A DNA stretch of 64,000 nt, taken from assembly GCF_003385775.1 (NCBI RefSeq), contig NZ_QRDP01000004.1, positions 2,226,957 through 2,290,956 of the forward strand. Reading direction: 5' to 3'. Of this stretch, positions 32,349-40,972 are shown piece by piece (within the stretch, counting starts at the first letter, position 1; each line of letters begins with the position of its first letter). This DNA is from Parasphingopyxis lamellibrachiae (GTDB lineage Bacteria > Pseudomonadota > Alphaproteobacteria > Sphingomonadales > Sphingomonadaceae). A model generated the notes under the pieces. It ran no database searches, was not told the DNA's origin, and saw only the letters and a program-made list of their open reading frames with translations. The position numbers were made by a program, and so were the translations under genes.

Positions 32349-32933
32349 CTAGAGGCGACCGTTCATTTTTCCAAATTCCCGCTCAAAGGCCGCAATATCG
32401 CGGTTGGCGAGCATGCGCGCCTGATCGACCCAGCGATCGCGGCTGACCCGGCCTTTGAAGGTACCGAGCTGCGAATCGACTTCTGCGACCTGGTCTGCGT
32501 CCCAATCGGCAATCTGGGAAAAATGAAAGACGCCCAGCCCGTGGAGCATATCGCCCAGCTTGGGGCCGACACCTTTGATGAGCGTAAGATTGTCCGGTTC
32601 ACCGTTCGGTTCGGTCAGAAACGGCGAAGGTGCCGGGGTCGGTTCTGCTACGGCTTCCGGTTCGCTATCCGCGACGGGTTCTGGTTCGGGTTCCAGCGCA
32701 GGTTCAGGCTCGGCATCGGCGACGGGTTCCTCAATCGTCGGGAGTTCCGCGACCGGCTCGGGCTCAATGGCTGGCGGAGCGGGAGGAATGATCGGGGCGC
32801 TGACCGCAGCATACCCAAATTCCGCCTCCTGTGCATCGCGCGACGGATCGCGCCAAATCCATGCGCCGATAATGAAACCGAGTATGGCCGACAGCGACAA
32901 AACCAACCAGAGGCTAGCGATCAAATAGAACAT
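32349..32933 (-). CDS. Membrane-anchored helix-hairpin-helix protein (copy 2)
   Basis: A 194-residue protein: one N-terminal membrane helix (ASLWLVLSLSAILGFIIGAWIW), a long Pro/Glu/Ala linker (about 45-112) and a C-terminal HhH-type domain starting TLIKGVGPKLGDMLHGLGV. Its C-terminal 75 residues align throughout with the protein on the other side of the VWA gene. The linker is extended enough to span periplasm or reach into the cytoplasm; topology is not clear. GGGAGGG lies just before the ATG, overlapping the end of a 32-codon gene. Confidence 0.78.
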   Translation of the reverse strand: MFYLIASLWLVLSLSAILGFIIGAWIWRDPSRDAQEAEFGYAAVSAPIIPPAPPAIEPEPVAELPTIEEPVADAEPEPALEPEPEPVADSEPEAVAEPTPAPSPFLTEPNGEPDNLTLIKGVGPKLGDMLHGLGVFHFSQIADWDADQVAEVDSQLGTFKGRVSRDRWVDQARMLANRDIAAFEREFGKMNGRL

Positions 32934-32945
32934 CCATCGCCCTCC

Positions 32946-33044
32946 CTAGGCTGCTTCCCGGCCCCAGATCAGCCAGGCGATGCCCAGCCCGATCAGGAAA
33001 ACCGCGATATTCAGGAGAAGCAGCTCGATCCACAGTGCAAACAT
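32946..33044 (-). CDS. 32-residue single-span membrane peptide
   Basis: A very short frame encoding one hydrophobic helix, MFALWIELLLLNIAVFLIGL followed by GIAWLIWGREAA. Its ATG overlaps the stop of the OmpA-domain gene (TGATG), with GGGGGAG about eight bases upstream, and the HhH gene follows after 12 bases. Coupled translation and a pure transmembrane sequence argue for a real small membrane protein, perhaps a partner of the neighbouring envelope proteins. It could also be only a spacer. Confidence 0.6.
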   Translation of the reverse strand: MFALWIELLLLNIAVFLIGLGIAWLIWGREAA

Positions 33045-33751
33045 CAGCCTGCTCCCCCATTTGCCAGACTCACGGTGAATTCGATCCGCCGGTTTGCAGG
33101 ATCCACCGGATTGCCTTCCAGCGGTTCGTTCGCACCCTTGCCAATCGTTGTCAGCATATCGGCCGATACACCGCGTTCGACCAGCGCATCGCGCACGGTT
33201 GTCGCGCGAAAGGCCGACATTTCCATCGTGACATTCGGCCGTCCTCCGCCGGTACCATGGCCAGCTATTTCGATCCGGACGCCGGTACAGTCGTGCGCAA
33301 TTTCCGCCATCCGGTCTAGCAGTCGTTGCGCCTCCGGGTTGAGATAGGGTGAACCGCTGCGGAACTGGATCCGGTGGCTGGCGATCACGGCGTTCAGTTC
33401 GTCGCGACATGTTTCTGCCGCCGTTGCTTGGGCCGTTGCCATTTCCACTGCCTCGGCTGGATCGGGCCGAGCCCATGTCGCGGAGGAGACGCCGTCAAGC
33501 GCCTGCACCGCTTCGAGGAGCTCAGCGCGTTCCATATTCGGCAAGTCGCCGGCCAGCTCCAGTGTCCGGCGTACCGGGCTGCGCGGCACTGAGACACCGA
33601 CATTGCCTGCACCGCGCGCGGTCAGCGTCTCGGACGCCCGGCTCTCAATGTCATCGGCGATCGCCCTGGCCTGACCGAATGGCTCCAGCCAGACCCATGT
33701 CAACAGGCCCACGGCCAATAATCCGACGAGAAATTTCGCCTGTGCCGACAC
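33044..33751 (-). CDS. OmpA C-terminal domain protein with BON-like region
   Basis: A 235-residue protein starting at GTG. An N-terminal membrane helix (AKFLVGLLAVGLLTWVWL) is followed by a BON-like segment (LTARGAGNVGVSVP to SSATWARP) and a C-terminal OmpA-like peptidoglycan-binding domain: FRSGSPYLNPEAQRLLDRMA, IEIAGHGTGGG, GVSADMLTTIGKGANEPL and NRRIEFTV. Two conserved cysteines bracket the domain start. It heads a leftward run with a small membrane peptide and an HhH protein. Peptidoglycan anchoring is inferred. Confidence 0.83.
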   Translation of the reverse strand: MSAQAKFLVGLLAVGLLTWVWLEPFGQARAIADDIESRASETLTARGAGNVGVSVPRSPVRRTLELAGDLPNMERAELLEAVQALDGVSSATWARPDPAEAVEMATAQATAAETCRDELNAVIASHRIQFRSGSPYLNPEAQRLLDRMAEIAHDCTGVRIEIAGHGTGGGRPNVTMEMSAFRATTVRDALVERGVSADMLTTIGKGANEPLEGNPVDPANRRIEFTVSLANGGAG

Positions 33752-33842
33752 TGATTTTGCTCCCGCCCGCCCCGAAAATCAGGCCTGAATCTCTGGCCTG
33801 AATCTCCGGAGTGTGTCGGCCTTTCGAGATTTTTGCAAATCG

Positions 33843-35114
33843 TTAACCACGTTCCAGTTCGCGCCATCCGATGTCCGCACGGTAGAAACCGTCGGCGAAG
33901 TCGACTATTTCAAGCGCTGCATAGGCCATGTCACGCGCCTGCCGGAGCGTTTCGGCCTTGGCCGTTGCGTTGAGCACCCGGCCGCCGCTTGATATCAGGG
34001 AATCGTCTTGTTTCGTTGTTCCTGCCTGGAAAACCTTTGCGCCGCCGGCATCGGCCGTTTCGATGCCGGAGATGGCACCACCGATTTCGGGTGTGCCCGG
34101 ATATCCCCTGGCGGCCATCACGACCGTCATTGCGCTTTGGGACGAAAAGGCCGGCGTTTCTATCTCGTCCAGCCGTCCCTCTGCGGTGGCCAGCATCAGA
34201 TCGAGAAGGTCCCCCTCGAACCGCATCATCAGAACCTGGCATTCGGGATCGCCAAACCTGACATTATATTCGATCAGCTGCGGCCCCGTTTCGGTCAGCA
34301 TCAGGCCCGCAAAGAGGACCCCGCTATAAGGTGTGCCGCGACCGGCGAGGGTTTCCACGGTCGGCGTCACGATCTCCGCCATCACGCGTTTCGTCGTTGC
34401 TTCGTCAAGAACAGGAGCCGGACTATAGGCGCCCATACCTCCGGTATTCAGCCCTGTGTCGCCCTCGCCGACGCGTTTGTGATCCTGCGCCGTGCCGAAC
34501 GGGACGGCCGTTTTTCCGTCGACCAGCGCAAAGAAGCTCGCCTCTTCTCCTACGAGAAACTCTTCGATGACGATTTCGGCGCCCGCCTTGCCGAAGTCCC
34601 CTTCGAACATCCCGCTCACCGCAGCTTGGGCTTCTTCGGCCGTTTCGGCGATGATGACGCCTTTCCCGGCCGCAAGTCCATCGGCCTTGATGACAACCGG
34701 CAGGCCAAATTCTTCCAGCGCCGGCAAAGCGGCATCCGCAGATGTGAAGCGCGCGTACCGCGCCGTCGGAATGCCTGCTTCCGCGCACAGATCCTTGGTG
34801 AAACCCTTGGATCCCTCGAGCCGTGCGGCCTCCTTGTCAGGCCCGAACACGGGAAAACCCATTGTGCGCAAATTGTCGGCGAGACCGTCGACCAACGGTG
34901 CCTCGGGGCCCACCACGACCAGTTCGATCGAGTGTTTGAGGCAGAAGTCGATCGTTCCGCGATGATCGCCATCCTTGATCTCGACGATTTCGGCATGCTC
35001 GGCTATTCCCGGATTGCCGGGTGAGGCAAACAGCTTTGTCAGCTTGGGCGATTGCGCAATCTTCCAGGCCAGCGCATGCTCGCGTCCGCCCGATCCAAGT
35101 AACAGGACATTCAT
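33843..35114 (-). CDS. purD: Phosphoribosylamine-glycine ligase
   Basis: A 423-residue ATP-grasp enzyme of purine synthesis making glycinamide ribonucleotide. [18 protein letters not shown] opens the protein; [48 protein letters not shown] and [11 protein letters not shown] follow. GAGGAAG precedes the ATG. This ATG shares bases with the oppositely oriented xseA start (CATG), so the two promoters lie inside each other's coding sequence. Confidence 0.96.
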   Translation of the reverse strand: MNVLLLGSGGREHALAWKIAQSPKLTKLFASPGNPGIAEHAEIVEIKDGDHRGTIDFCLKHSIELVVVGPEAPLVDGLADNLRTMGFPVFGPDKEAARLEGSKGFTKDLCAEAGIPTARYARFTSADAALPALEEFGLPVVIKADGLAAGKGVIIAETAEEAQAAVSGMFEGDFGKAGAEIVIEEFLVGEEASFFALVDGKTAVPFGTAQDHKRVGEGDTGLNTGGMGAYSPAPVLDEATTKRVMAEIVTPTVETLAGRGTPYSGVLFAGLMLTETGPQLIEYNVRFGDPECQVLMMRFEGDLLDLMLATAEGRLDEIETPAFSSQSAMTVVMAARGYPGTPEIGGAISGIETADAGGAKVFQAGTTKQDDSLISSGGRVLNATAKAETLRQARDMAYAALEIVDFADGFYRADIGWRELERG

Positions 35115-36549
35115 GCAGTCTTCCTCTTCAGATATGTCGTCGCCGGAAAGCGGCCGGAACGATCCCGGCGCTGCGCTCCTAGCGGAGACACCGGCGGGCG
35201 ACAATGCGCCGCCTCTTTCCGTTTCGGAAATTTCGCGGGCGCTCAAGCGCGCGGTGGAGCAGCGCTTTGGCCATGTTCGGATCAAGGGGGAAATTTCAGG
35301 GTTCAAGCGGGCGGCATCCGGGCACTGCTATATGGGTCTCAAGGACGAGTCTGCGGTGATCGACGGTGTGATCTGGAAAGGGCAGGCCAATCGGCTGGCC
35401 TTTGTTCCCGAGGACGGGATCGAGGTGATCGCGACGGGCAAGCTGACCACCTATCCGGGACGTTCGAAATATCAGATCGTTATCGAACGGCTGGAAGTGG
35501 CCGGCGAGGGCGCCCTGATGCAATTGCTCGAGCAGCGCCGCAAGGCGCTGGCCGCCGAGGGCCTGTTTGCGCAGGAGCGCAAGCAGCGCCTGCCCTTCCT
35601 GCCGAGTATCATCGGTGTCGTGACCTCGCCGACGGGCGCGGTCATTCGCGATATTCTGCACCGGCTTGCAGACCGTATGCCGAGCCATGTCATCGTCTGG
35701 CCTGTTATCGTGCAGGGGGAGGGGGCGGCTGAGCAGGTGGCCCGAGCGATACGGGGCTTCGACGCGATGGGCGCCGGCGGCGTTATCCCGCGGCCCGAAC
35801 TGCTGATCGTTGCACGGGGCGGCGGTTCCATCGAAGATCTTTGGGCTTTCAACGAGGAAGCCGTTGTCCGCGCCATTGCCGATTGTGCGATCCCGGTCAT
35901 ATCGGCCGTTGGCCATGAAACCGATACGACGCTTGCCGATTTTGCAGCCGATATGCGGGCGCCGACACCGACTGCCGCCGCAGAATTGGCCGTTCCTGTG
36001 CGCGCTGAACTGCTTGCGACCCTGGACCAGGCATCGCTACGCAAGGCGCAGGCGATCCGCCGCCATGTCGAGCGTCTGGCCGAACGTCTGGCCAATGTGG
36101 CTCGGCTGCTGCCCAGACGGGAGAGCCTGTTGACCGCGCAGGTGCAAAAGGTTGACGAACTTGCGGAGCGATTGCCGCGTGTCTTGCGGATCAGGCTCGA
36201 TCTGGCGCAGAGTTTCTTTGCCCAGCGAACCGGCCGATTCCGGCTCGATCTTGTGCGGTCGCGCCTGCTCGACGGAAAGGTCCGGCTGGATGGCGTGTCG
36301 CGATTGCTGGACCAGTTGCACCCGGAGCGGCCATTGGAGCGCGGCTATGCCAGGATAACGACGCGCGACGGCAAAACGCTGGTCACGGCCGCTGACGTGC
36401 GATCCGCCGAGGCGATAACGCTGAAATTCGCCGATGGCGGGGTTGACGCGCGGGTTGAGGAAGCGGGCAAGGCATCATATTCTAGGCCTGAGAAGCCCAA
36501 ATCCCGGAAATCGACGGCCAAGCCAGGCCAGCCCGGATTGTTCGATTAA
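35113..36549 (+). CDS. xseA: Exodeoxyribonuclease VII large subunit
   Basis: A 478-residue nuclease subunit. The N-terminal OB-fold starts [20 protein letters not shown] and contains [10 protein letters not shown]; the catalytic domain has [32 protein letters not shown] and [15 protein letters not shown]; a coiled-coil region precedes LERGYARI. The first ATG overlaps purD's start; a second in-frame ATG at 35134 would shorten the low-complexity N-terminus and is about equally plausible. The small subunit gene xseB is not in the window. Confidence 0.94.
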   Translation: MQSSSSDMSSPESGRNDPGAALLAETPAGDNAPPLSVSEISRALKRAVEQRFGHVRIKGEISGFKRAASGHCYMGLKDESAVIDGVIWKGQANRLAFVPEDGIEVIATGKLTTYPGRSKYQIVIERLEVAGEGALMQLLEQRRKALAAEGLFAQERKQRLPFLPSIIGVVTSPTGAVIRDILHRLADRMPSHVIVWPVIVQGEGAAEQVARAIRGFDAMGAGGVIPRPELLIVARGGGSIEDLWAFNEEAVVRAIADCAIPVISAVGHETDTTLADFAADMRAPTPTAAAELAVPVRAELLATLDQASLRKAQAIRRHVERLAERLANVARLLPRRESLLTAQVQKVDELAERLPRVLRIRLDLAQSFFAQRTGRFRLDLVRSRLLDGKVRLDGVSRLLDQLHPERPLERGYARITTRDGKTLVTAADVRSAEAITLKFADGGVDARVEEAGKASYSRPEKPKSRKSTAKPGQPGLFD

Positions 36550-36563
36550 AGGAGTAGCCATCA

Positions 36564-36767
36564 ATGTTGACGTCACGAAGCGGGGGAGCCGCCAAACTCC
36601 ATTATATGGCCAACAACTTCCGCATGCTTTCGCCGGGCGACCATGTGCTGTGCGCGGTCACCGGAGAAGCGATTCCGCTGGATGACCTGCGCTATTGGAG
36701 CGTCGAGCGGCAGGAGCCCTATGCGACGGCCGAAATTTCGGTGCGCGCTGCGGAGAAAATGGGATGA
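36564..36767 (+). CDS. DUF2093 protein
   Basis: A 67-residue protein matching DUF2093, a small alphaproteobacterial family: AKLHYMANNFRMLSPGDHVLCAVTG then IPLDDLRYWSVERQEPYATAE (seen as HVLCAVTG and LRYWSVERQEPY). The GDHVLCAVTG core contains a single cysteine; function unknown. It follows xseA by 14 bases and its stop overlaps the next start (ATGA), so the three are co-transcribed. Confidence 0.88.
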   Translation: MLTSRSGGAAKLHYMANNFRMLSPGDHVLCAVTGEAIPLDDLRYWSVERQEPYATAEISVRAAEKMG

Positions 36768-37663
36768 GGCTGCGGATGGCCGGCATAACGCTGTGTATTG
36801 CCGGGTTTGGCGCGGTTTCTTTTGCGGCAATGGCGCAATCCGCCAATGTTGTTTCCGCAGATGCTGTTGCCGAATCGGATCGTGCCGCATTCTCTTTCGA
36901 CGGAACTTTCCGTCAGGGCGGCGTTGTGCGCGGTCGTGCGCCGTCCGGAACGCAGCGCCTGATGCTGGACAGTACCGAAATAGCGCTGACCGCGGAAGGA
37001 GAGTTTCTCATCGGTTTCGGCCGCGATCATGGGCCCTCCGCGACCCTGGCCGCCGAATTCGACGATGGGCGGCGGTTGGCCGAGATTTTGACAATTGCGC
37101 CGACCGACTGGCGGATCGAACATGTTAACGCTGCGCGCCGGGGAGGGCGTTCTTCGGCGGACTTCCAGCGACGGCGCGCACCGGAAATCGCCCAGATCGT
37201 CGCAGCCCGCGAAATCCGGTCGGAAACCGATGGCTGGCGGCAGGATTTCCTGTGGCCGGTTACTGGCCGTATAAGCGGTGTGTTCGGGTCCCAGCGCGTA
37301 TATCGGGGGGAGCCGGGCTCCTACCATGGCGGGGTCGATATTGTCCGGTCCAGCGGAACACCGGTCGTGACGCCTGCGGATGGGGTGGTGGTTCTGGCAA
37401 CTCGGACGCCCTTCACGCTTGAGGGTTATCTGGTGATTATCGATCATGGCATGGGGCTGAACAGCGCTTTTCTCCATCTTTCGCGCATTGACGTGGAGGA
37501 AGGGCAGCGCGTCCAGCGGGGCGAGAGGATTGCGGCAATCGGTTCCAGCGGCCGTGCAACCGGACCCCATCTTCACTGGGGTATGAAATGGGGCACCGAG
37601 CGAATCGATCCCCGTTTCCTCGCCGGGCCGATGCCCGTGAACCGATCTGGCGGAGACCGATAG
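36764..37663 (+). CDS. M23 family metallopeptidase
   Basis: A 299-residue exported peptidoglycan hydrolase or regulator. A signal peptide (MAGITLCIAGFGAVSFAAMA) precedes an N-terminal beta domain with repeated RGRAPSGTQRLMLD-like structure. The C-terminal LytM domain has GSYHGGVDIV (zinc His and Asp) and GPHLHWGM (HXH), so all metal ligands are present and it is probably active. It is translationally coupled to DUF2093. About 280 bases follow before the TonB receptor; I see only direct CCTAAA repeats at 37734-37745 and no firm promoter there. Confidence 0.9.
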   Translation: MRLRMAGITLCIAGFGAVSFAAMAQSANVVSADAVAESDRAAFSFDGTFRQGGVVRGRAPSGTQRLMLDSTEIALTAEGEFLIGFGRDHGPSATLAAEFDDGRRLAEILTIAPTDWRIEHVNAARRGGRSSADFQRRRAPEIAQIVAAREIRSETDGWRQDFLWPVTGRISGVFGSQRVYRGEPGSYHGGVDIVRSSGTPVVTPADGVVVLATRTPFTLEGYLVIIDHGMGLNSAFLHLSRIDVEEGQRVQRGERIAAIGSSGRATGPHLHWGMKWGTERIDPRFLAGPMPVNRSGGDR

Positions 37664-37945
37664 GCTCTCGATTTTCAAGTGTTTTCGGGCAGTGAAGCGC
37701 CGCAAAAGGCTAGCATATAGCGATTCATCGGGGCCTAAACCTAAACTGTTGCATTTTGGCGACATATTCCCGCGAACCCGTTCTGGAAGCTGAACCTTTG
37801 CTTTACAGCTCGCCCTTCTCCATGCAGTGACGCTCCAAGCCTATGGATGAGCTGCGCGTGTCGTATGTTCGGACCAATCCTAGAAAGGCTAGAATTTTAG
37901 GCCGCGATCGTGCGGTATCTACTCCAGAGATAAGGGGCTGGAAAC

Positions 37946-40834
37946 GTGACCAAGACTTCCAAATTTACTCAACTCAAGACGGGTGCTGCACCTGTCGTGA
38001 TCGGCATCGCAATGATGTCGACGCCTGCCTTCGCGCAGAATAACGAACAGCTGGCGGCCGCTACGGCGAACCAGCCATCCATCGTTGTTACGGGTACGCG
38101 CATTACGAACCCGAACCTCGAGCAGTCGAGCCCGATCCAGGTTGTTGGGGGCGACGAGATTGATTATCGTCAGGCAACCAACGCTGAAGAGCTGATCGGC
38201 GAACTGCCGGGCATCGCGCCGGGCACCAACAGCTCGGTCAACAACGGTTCGAACGGTACGTCGACGCTGAACCTGCGCAACATCGGTTCGACGCGCAGCC
38301 TCGTCCTTCTGGACGGTACGCGCCTCGTGCCTTCGACGATTGCCAGCCAGACCGATTTGAACATCATCCCGGTCGCGCTGGTCGAGCGCGTTGAAGTCAT
38401 CACCGGCGGTGCTTCGTCGGTGTACGGTGCCGACGCCATTTCGGGCGTTGCCAACTTCGTGCTGCGTCGCGATTTCGAAGGTCTTGAAGCTGCCTTCACC
38501 TTCGGCATCAACGAGCGTGGCGATGGCGAGCGCATCCGCGGCGATGTCACCCTGGGCGCCAATTTCGACGATGGTCGCGGTAACGCGTCGTTGAGCATCG
38601 GCTACCAGGAAGTCGACGATGTGATTCAAGCCAGCCGTTTGATTTCGCAGAATGCTACTTTCGGTGGCAACGCTCTGGGTTCGGGTACTTCGGTCCCGAC
38701 GCGCTTCAACGGCCAGCAGATCGATCCGGCCGGTCAGACTCTGGTTCCGACCTACAACACGTTCAACTATGCGCCGTTCAACTATTTCCAGACGCCGTTC
38801 GAACGTTACAACATCTTCGGCACGGCCAACTATGAAGTTGCTCCGGGCATCGAAGTTTACACCCGCGGCATGTTCACCAATTCGACGGTGAGCCTGCAGC
38901 TGGCACCTTCGGGTCTCTTCGGCGATCCGTTCGCTCTGCCATTGAACAACCCGTTCCTGACGGACACCCAGGTCCAGCAGATCTGCGCCAGCTTCGCTGT
39001 GCCGATCGATCCGGTAACCTGTACGGCGGCTCGCAACGCGGCCGATCCGAACGATCCCAACTATCTTGCGCCGGATGTCATCATCAACCGCCGTCTGGTT
39101 GAGCAGGGTCCGCGCCAGACTGACATCGTCACCAACCAGTTCCAGATCTGGGCCGGTGTGCGCGGCGATCTCAGCCCGACGATCAGCTATGATGTCTATG
39201 CGACATATGGCGAATCGCAGCGTACGATCACGCGCACCAACTGGGGTCTGAAGTCGCGCATCGAGCAGGCGCTCAACGCGACCAGCACGACGACCTGTTT
39301 CGATGCATCGAACGGTTGTTTCCCGCTCAACCTGCAAGGTGGCGGACCGGGCGGCACGAACATCGATCCGCGCTCGGTTGCCTTCTTCAACCAGCCTTCG
39401 GGCTTCACCGACTCGACCTCGCTGTCGGTCGTCAACGCCTCGCTCAACGGTACGTTTGGTGAGACGGGCTTCTTCACGCAGACCCCGATCGGCTTCGCTG
39501 TCGGTGTCGAGTATCGCGAATATACGGCCAGCCGTATTGCCGACGTTTCCGCCGGTACGCAGGACGAAGTTCTCGGCACCGGTGCTCCGGCTCCGACCTT
39601 CAGCGGCCAGTATGACGTCATCGAGGGCTTTGCCGAGCTGATCGTGCCGATCCTCGAAGACGTTCCGGGCTTCTACAGCCTCCAGGCTGAAGGCGGCATC
39701 CGTGTGTCGGATTATTCCAACACCGGCACCAGCACGACCTGGAAAGCGGGTGGTAGCTGGGAACCGTTCGAAGGCTTCCGCTTCCGTGGTATCTACTCGG
39801 TATCGGTGCGTTCGCCGAACATCGGTGAGCTGTTTGCCCCCGTTACCACGGGCTTGACGCCGCTTCCGGTTGATCCGTGCGCTGGTGCCAACCCGGTGGG
39901 CAATGCGACCTTGACCGCGATCTGTATCGCACAGGGCGCACCCGCCGCGACGATCGGTGCAATTCCGCAGCCTTCTGCCGCGCAGATCAACGCGACCTCG
40001 GGTGGCAACGTCAATCTTGATGTTGAAGAAGCCGAATCGATCACACTCGGCCTTGTGGCGACTCCGCCGCAGGTTCCGGGCCTGGTTGTCTCGGTCGATT
40101 ATTTCGACATCGAAGTGACTGGTGCTATCACGACGCCGAACCCGGGCGACATTTTGACGCCTTGCTTCGGTCCCAACGGAAACGGCAACGGTTCGGATCC
40201 GGCGCAGTGCGCCAATATCGGTCGTAACCCGATCAACGGTTCGCTGAACGGCGGTGGCGAGACAGCTGGTCTTATTCTCCAGCTCTCGAACCTGGGTGAA
40301 CTTAAGACCAGCGGTGTCGACTTCCGGGTCAACTACACGCTGCCGGTCAGCTTCGGTTCGATCAACTGGGACCTCAACGGTACCTGGACCGATTCGCTGA
40401 CGTTCAACGCCAACCCGGCCAACCCGAACAATCTCACTCGTGAGTGCGTTGGCTTGTACAGCGGTAACTGCGAACCGATCACGCCGGAATGGGCGTTCAA
40501 CCTGCGGACGACAGTCAGCATTGACGATCTTGTCGACGTCTCGCTGCTGTGGCGCTGGATTGACGGTGTGGAATATGAATTCCGCGGTCAGGGCAACGGC
40601 TTCCTCGACGAATCGGAAGCCTTTGACGATGCGAGCTATTTCGACCTGACGGTTCGTTCGAATGTCAGCGAGAATTTCGACATCACGCTGTCGGTCTTCA
40701 ACCTGCTGGATCGCGATCCGCCGAAAACCAGCTCGTTTATCGGTTCGAGCTCATATAACTCGGGTGAAACCTATCCGACGACGTATGACACGCTTGGCCG
40801 TCGTTACTCGGTTACCGGTCGCCTGCGCTTCTAA
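37946..40834 (+). CDS. TonB-dependent outer-membrane receptor
   Basis: A 962-residue receptor starting at GTG. A signal peptide ends in MMSTPAFAQ; the plug begins IVVTGTRI and contains TLNLRNIGSTRSLVLLDG and GGASSVYGADAISGVANFV; the barrel ends YSVTGRLRF with the canonical terminal phenylalanine. It resembles sphingomonad receptors for oligosaccharides or peptides rather than siderophore receptors, but the substrate is not predictable. Codon choice (GGT, CGT, GTT rich) differs from neighbours and suggests high expression. A strong terminator follows. Confidence 0.93.
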   Translation: MTKTSKFTQLKTGAAPVVIGIAMMSTPAFAQNNEQLAAATANQPSIVVTGTRITNPNLEQSSPIQVVGGDEIDYRQATNAEELIGELPGIAPGTNSSVNNGSNGTSTLNLRNIGSTRSLVLLDGTRLVPSTIASQTDLNIIPVALVERVEVITGGASSVYGADAISGVANFVLRRDFEGLEAAFTFGINERGDGERIRGDVTLGANFDDGRGNASLSIGYQEVDDVIQASRLISQNATFGGNALGSGTSVPTRFNGQQIDPAGQTLVPTYNTFNYAPFNYFQTPFERYNIFGTANYEVAPGIEVYTRGMFTNSTVSLQLAPSGLFGDPFALPLNNPFLTDTQVQQICASFAVPIDPVTCTAARNAADPNDPNYLAPDVIINRRLVEQGPRQTDIVTNQFQIWAGVRGDLSPTISYDVYATYGESQRTITRTNWGLKSRIEQALNATSTTTCFDASNGCFPLNLQGGGPGGTNIDPRSVAFFNQPSGFTDSTSLSVVNASLNGTFGETGFFTQTPIGFAVGVEYREYTASRIADVSAGTQDEVLGTGAPAPTFSGQYDVIEGFAELIVPILEDVPGFYSLQAEGGIRVSDYSNTGTSTTWKAGGSWEPFEGFRFRGIYSVSVRSPNIGELFAPVTTGLTPLPVDPCAGANPVGNATLTAICIAQGAPAATIGAIPQPSAAQINATSGGNVNLDVEEAESITLGLVATPPQVPGLVVSVDYFDIEVTGAITTPNPGDILTPCFGPNGNGNGSDPAQCANIGRNPINGSLNGGGETAGLILQLSNLGELKTSGVDFRVNYTLPVSFGSINWDLNGTWTDSLTFNANPANPNNLTRECVGLYSGNCEPITPEWAFNLRTTVSIDDLVDVSLLWRWIDGVEYEFRGQGNGFLDESEAFDDASYFDLTVRSNVSENFDITLSVFNLLDRDPPKTSSFIGSSSYNSGETYPTTYDTLGRRYSVTGRLRF

Positions 40835-40859
40835 AGCGTTCGACCAAACCAAAAAAATC

Positions 40860-40892
40860 AGGGCGGTGAGGGAGACCTCACCGCCCTTTTTT
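40860..40892 (+). terminator. Strong Rho-independent terminator after TonB receptor
   Basis: A perfect 11-base stem, AGGGCGGTGAG with CTCACCGCCCT, a six-base loop and a run of six T residues starting at the end of the stem. It begins 25 bases after the receptor stop and is the strongest terminator in the window. Confidence 0.92.
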
Positions 40893-40972
40893 GTATGACC
40901 TGCTGGCTTGCGCGGCCGCACGATATGGTTGAAACGCGATAAATCGGCACTTGGTGAATAGGATGATGCGCG

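Noticed and set aside
29879-33751. The OmpA-HhH-VWA cluster as an anti-phage defence system
   Set aside because: No nuclease, NTPase, reverse transcriptase or toxin motif is present, and no mobile-element hallmarks surround it; an envelope role is more consistent.
37664-37945. Riboswitch or specific promoter in the gap before the TonB receptor
   Set aside because: Only short CCTAAA direct repeats and a CTAG-containing mini-hairpin are visible; no known riboswitch core or convincing -35/-10 pair was recognised.
37919-39337. Minus-strand open frame of about 470 codons within the TonB receptor
   Set aside because: It mirrors the receptor's plug and barrel codons, has no ribosome site and shows no family motif; the receptor frame is unambiguous.
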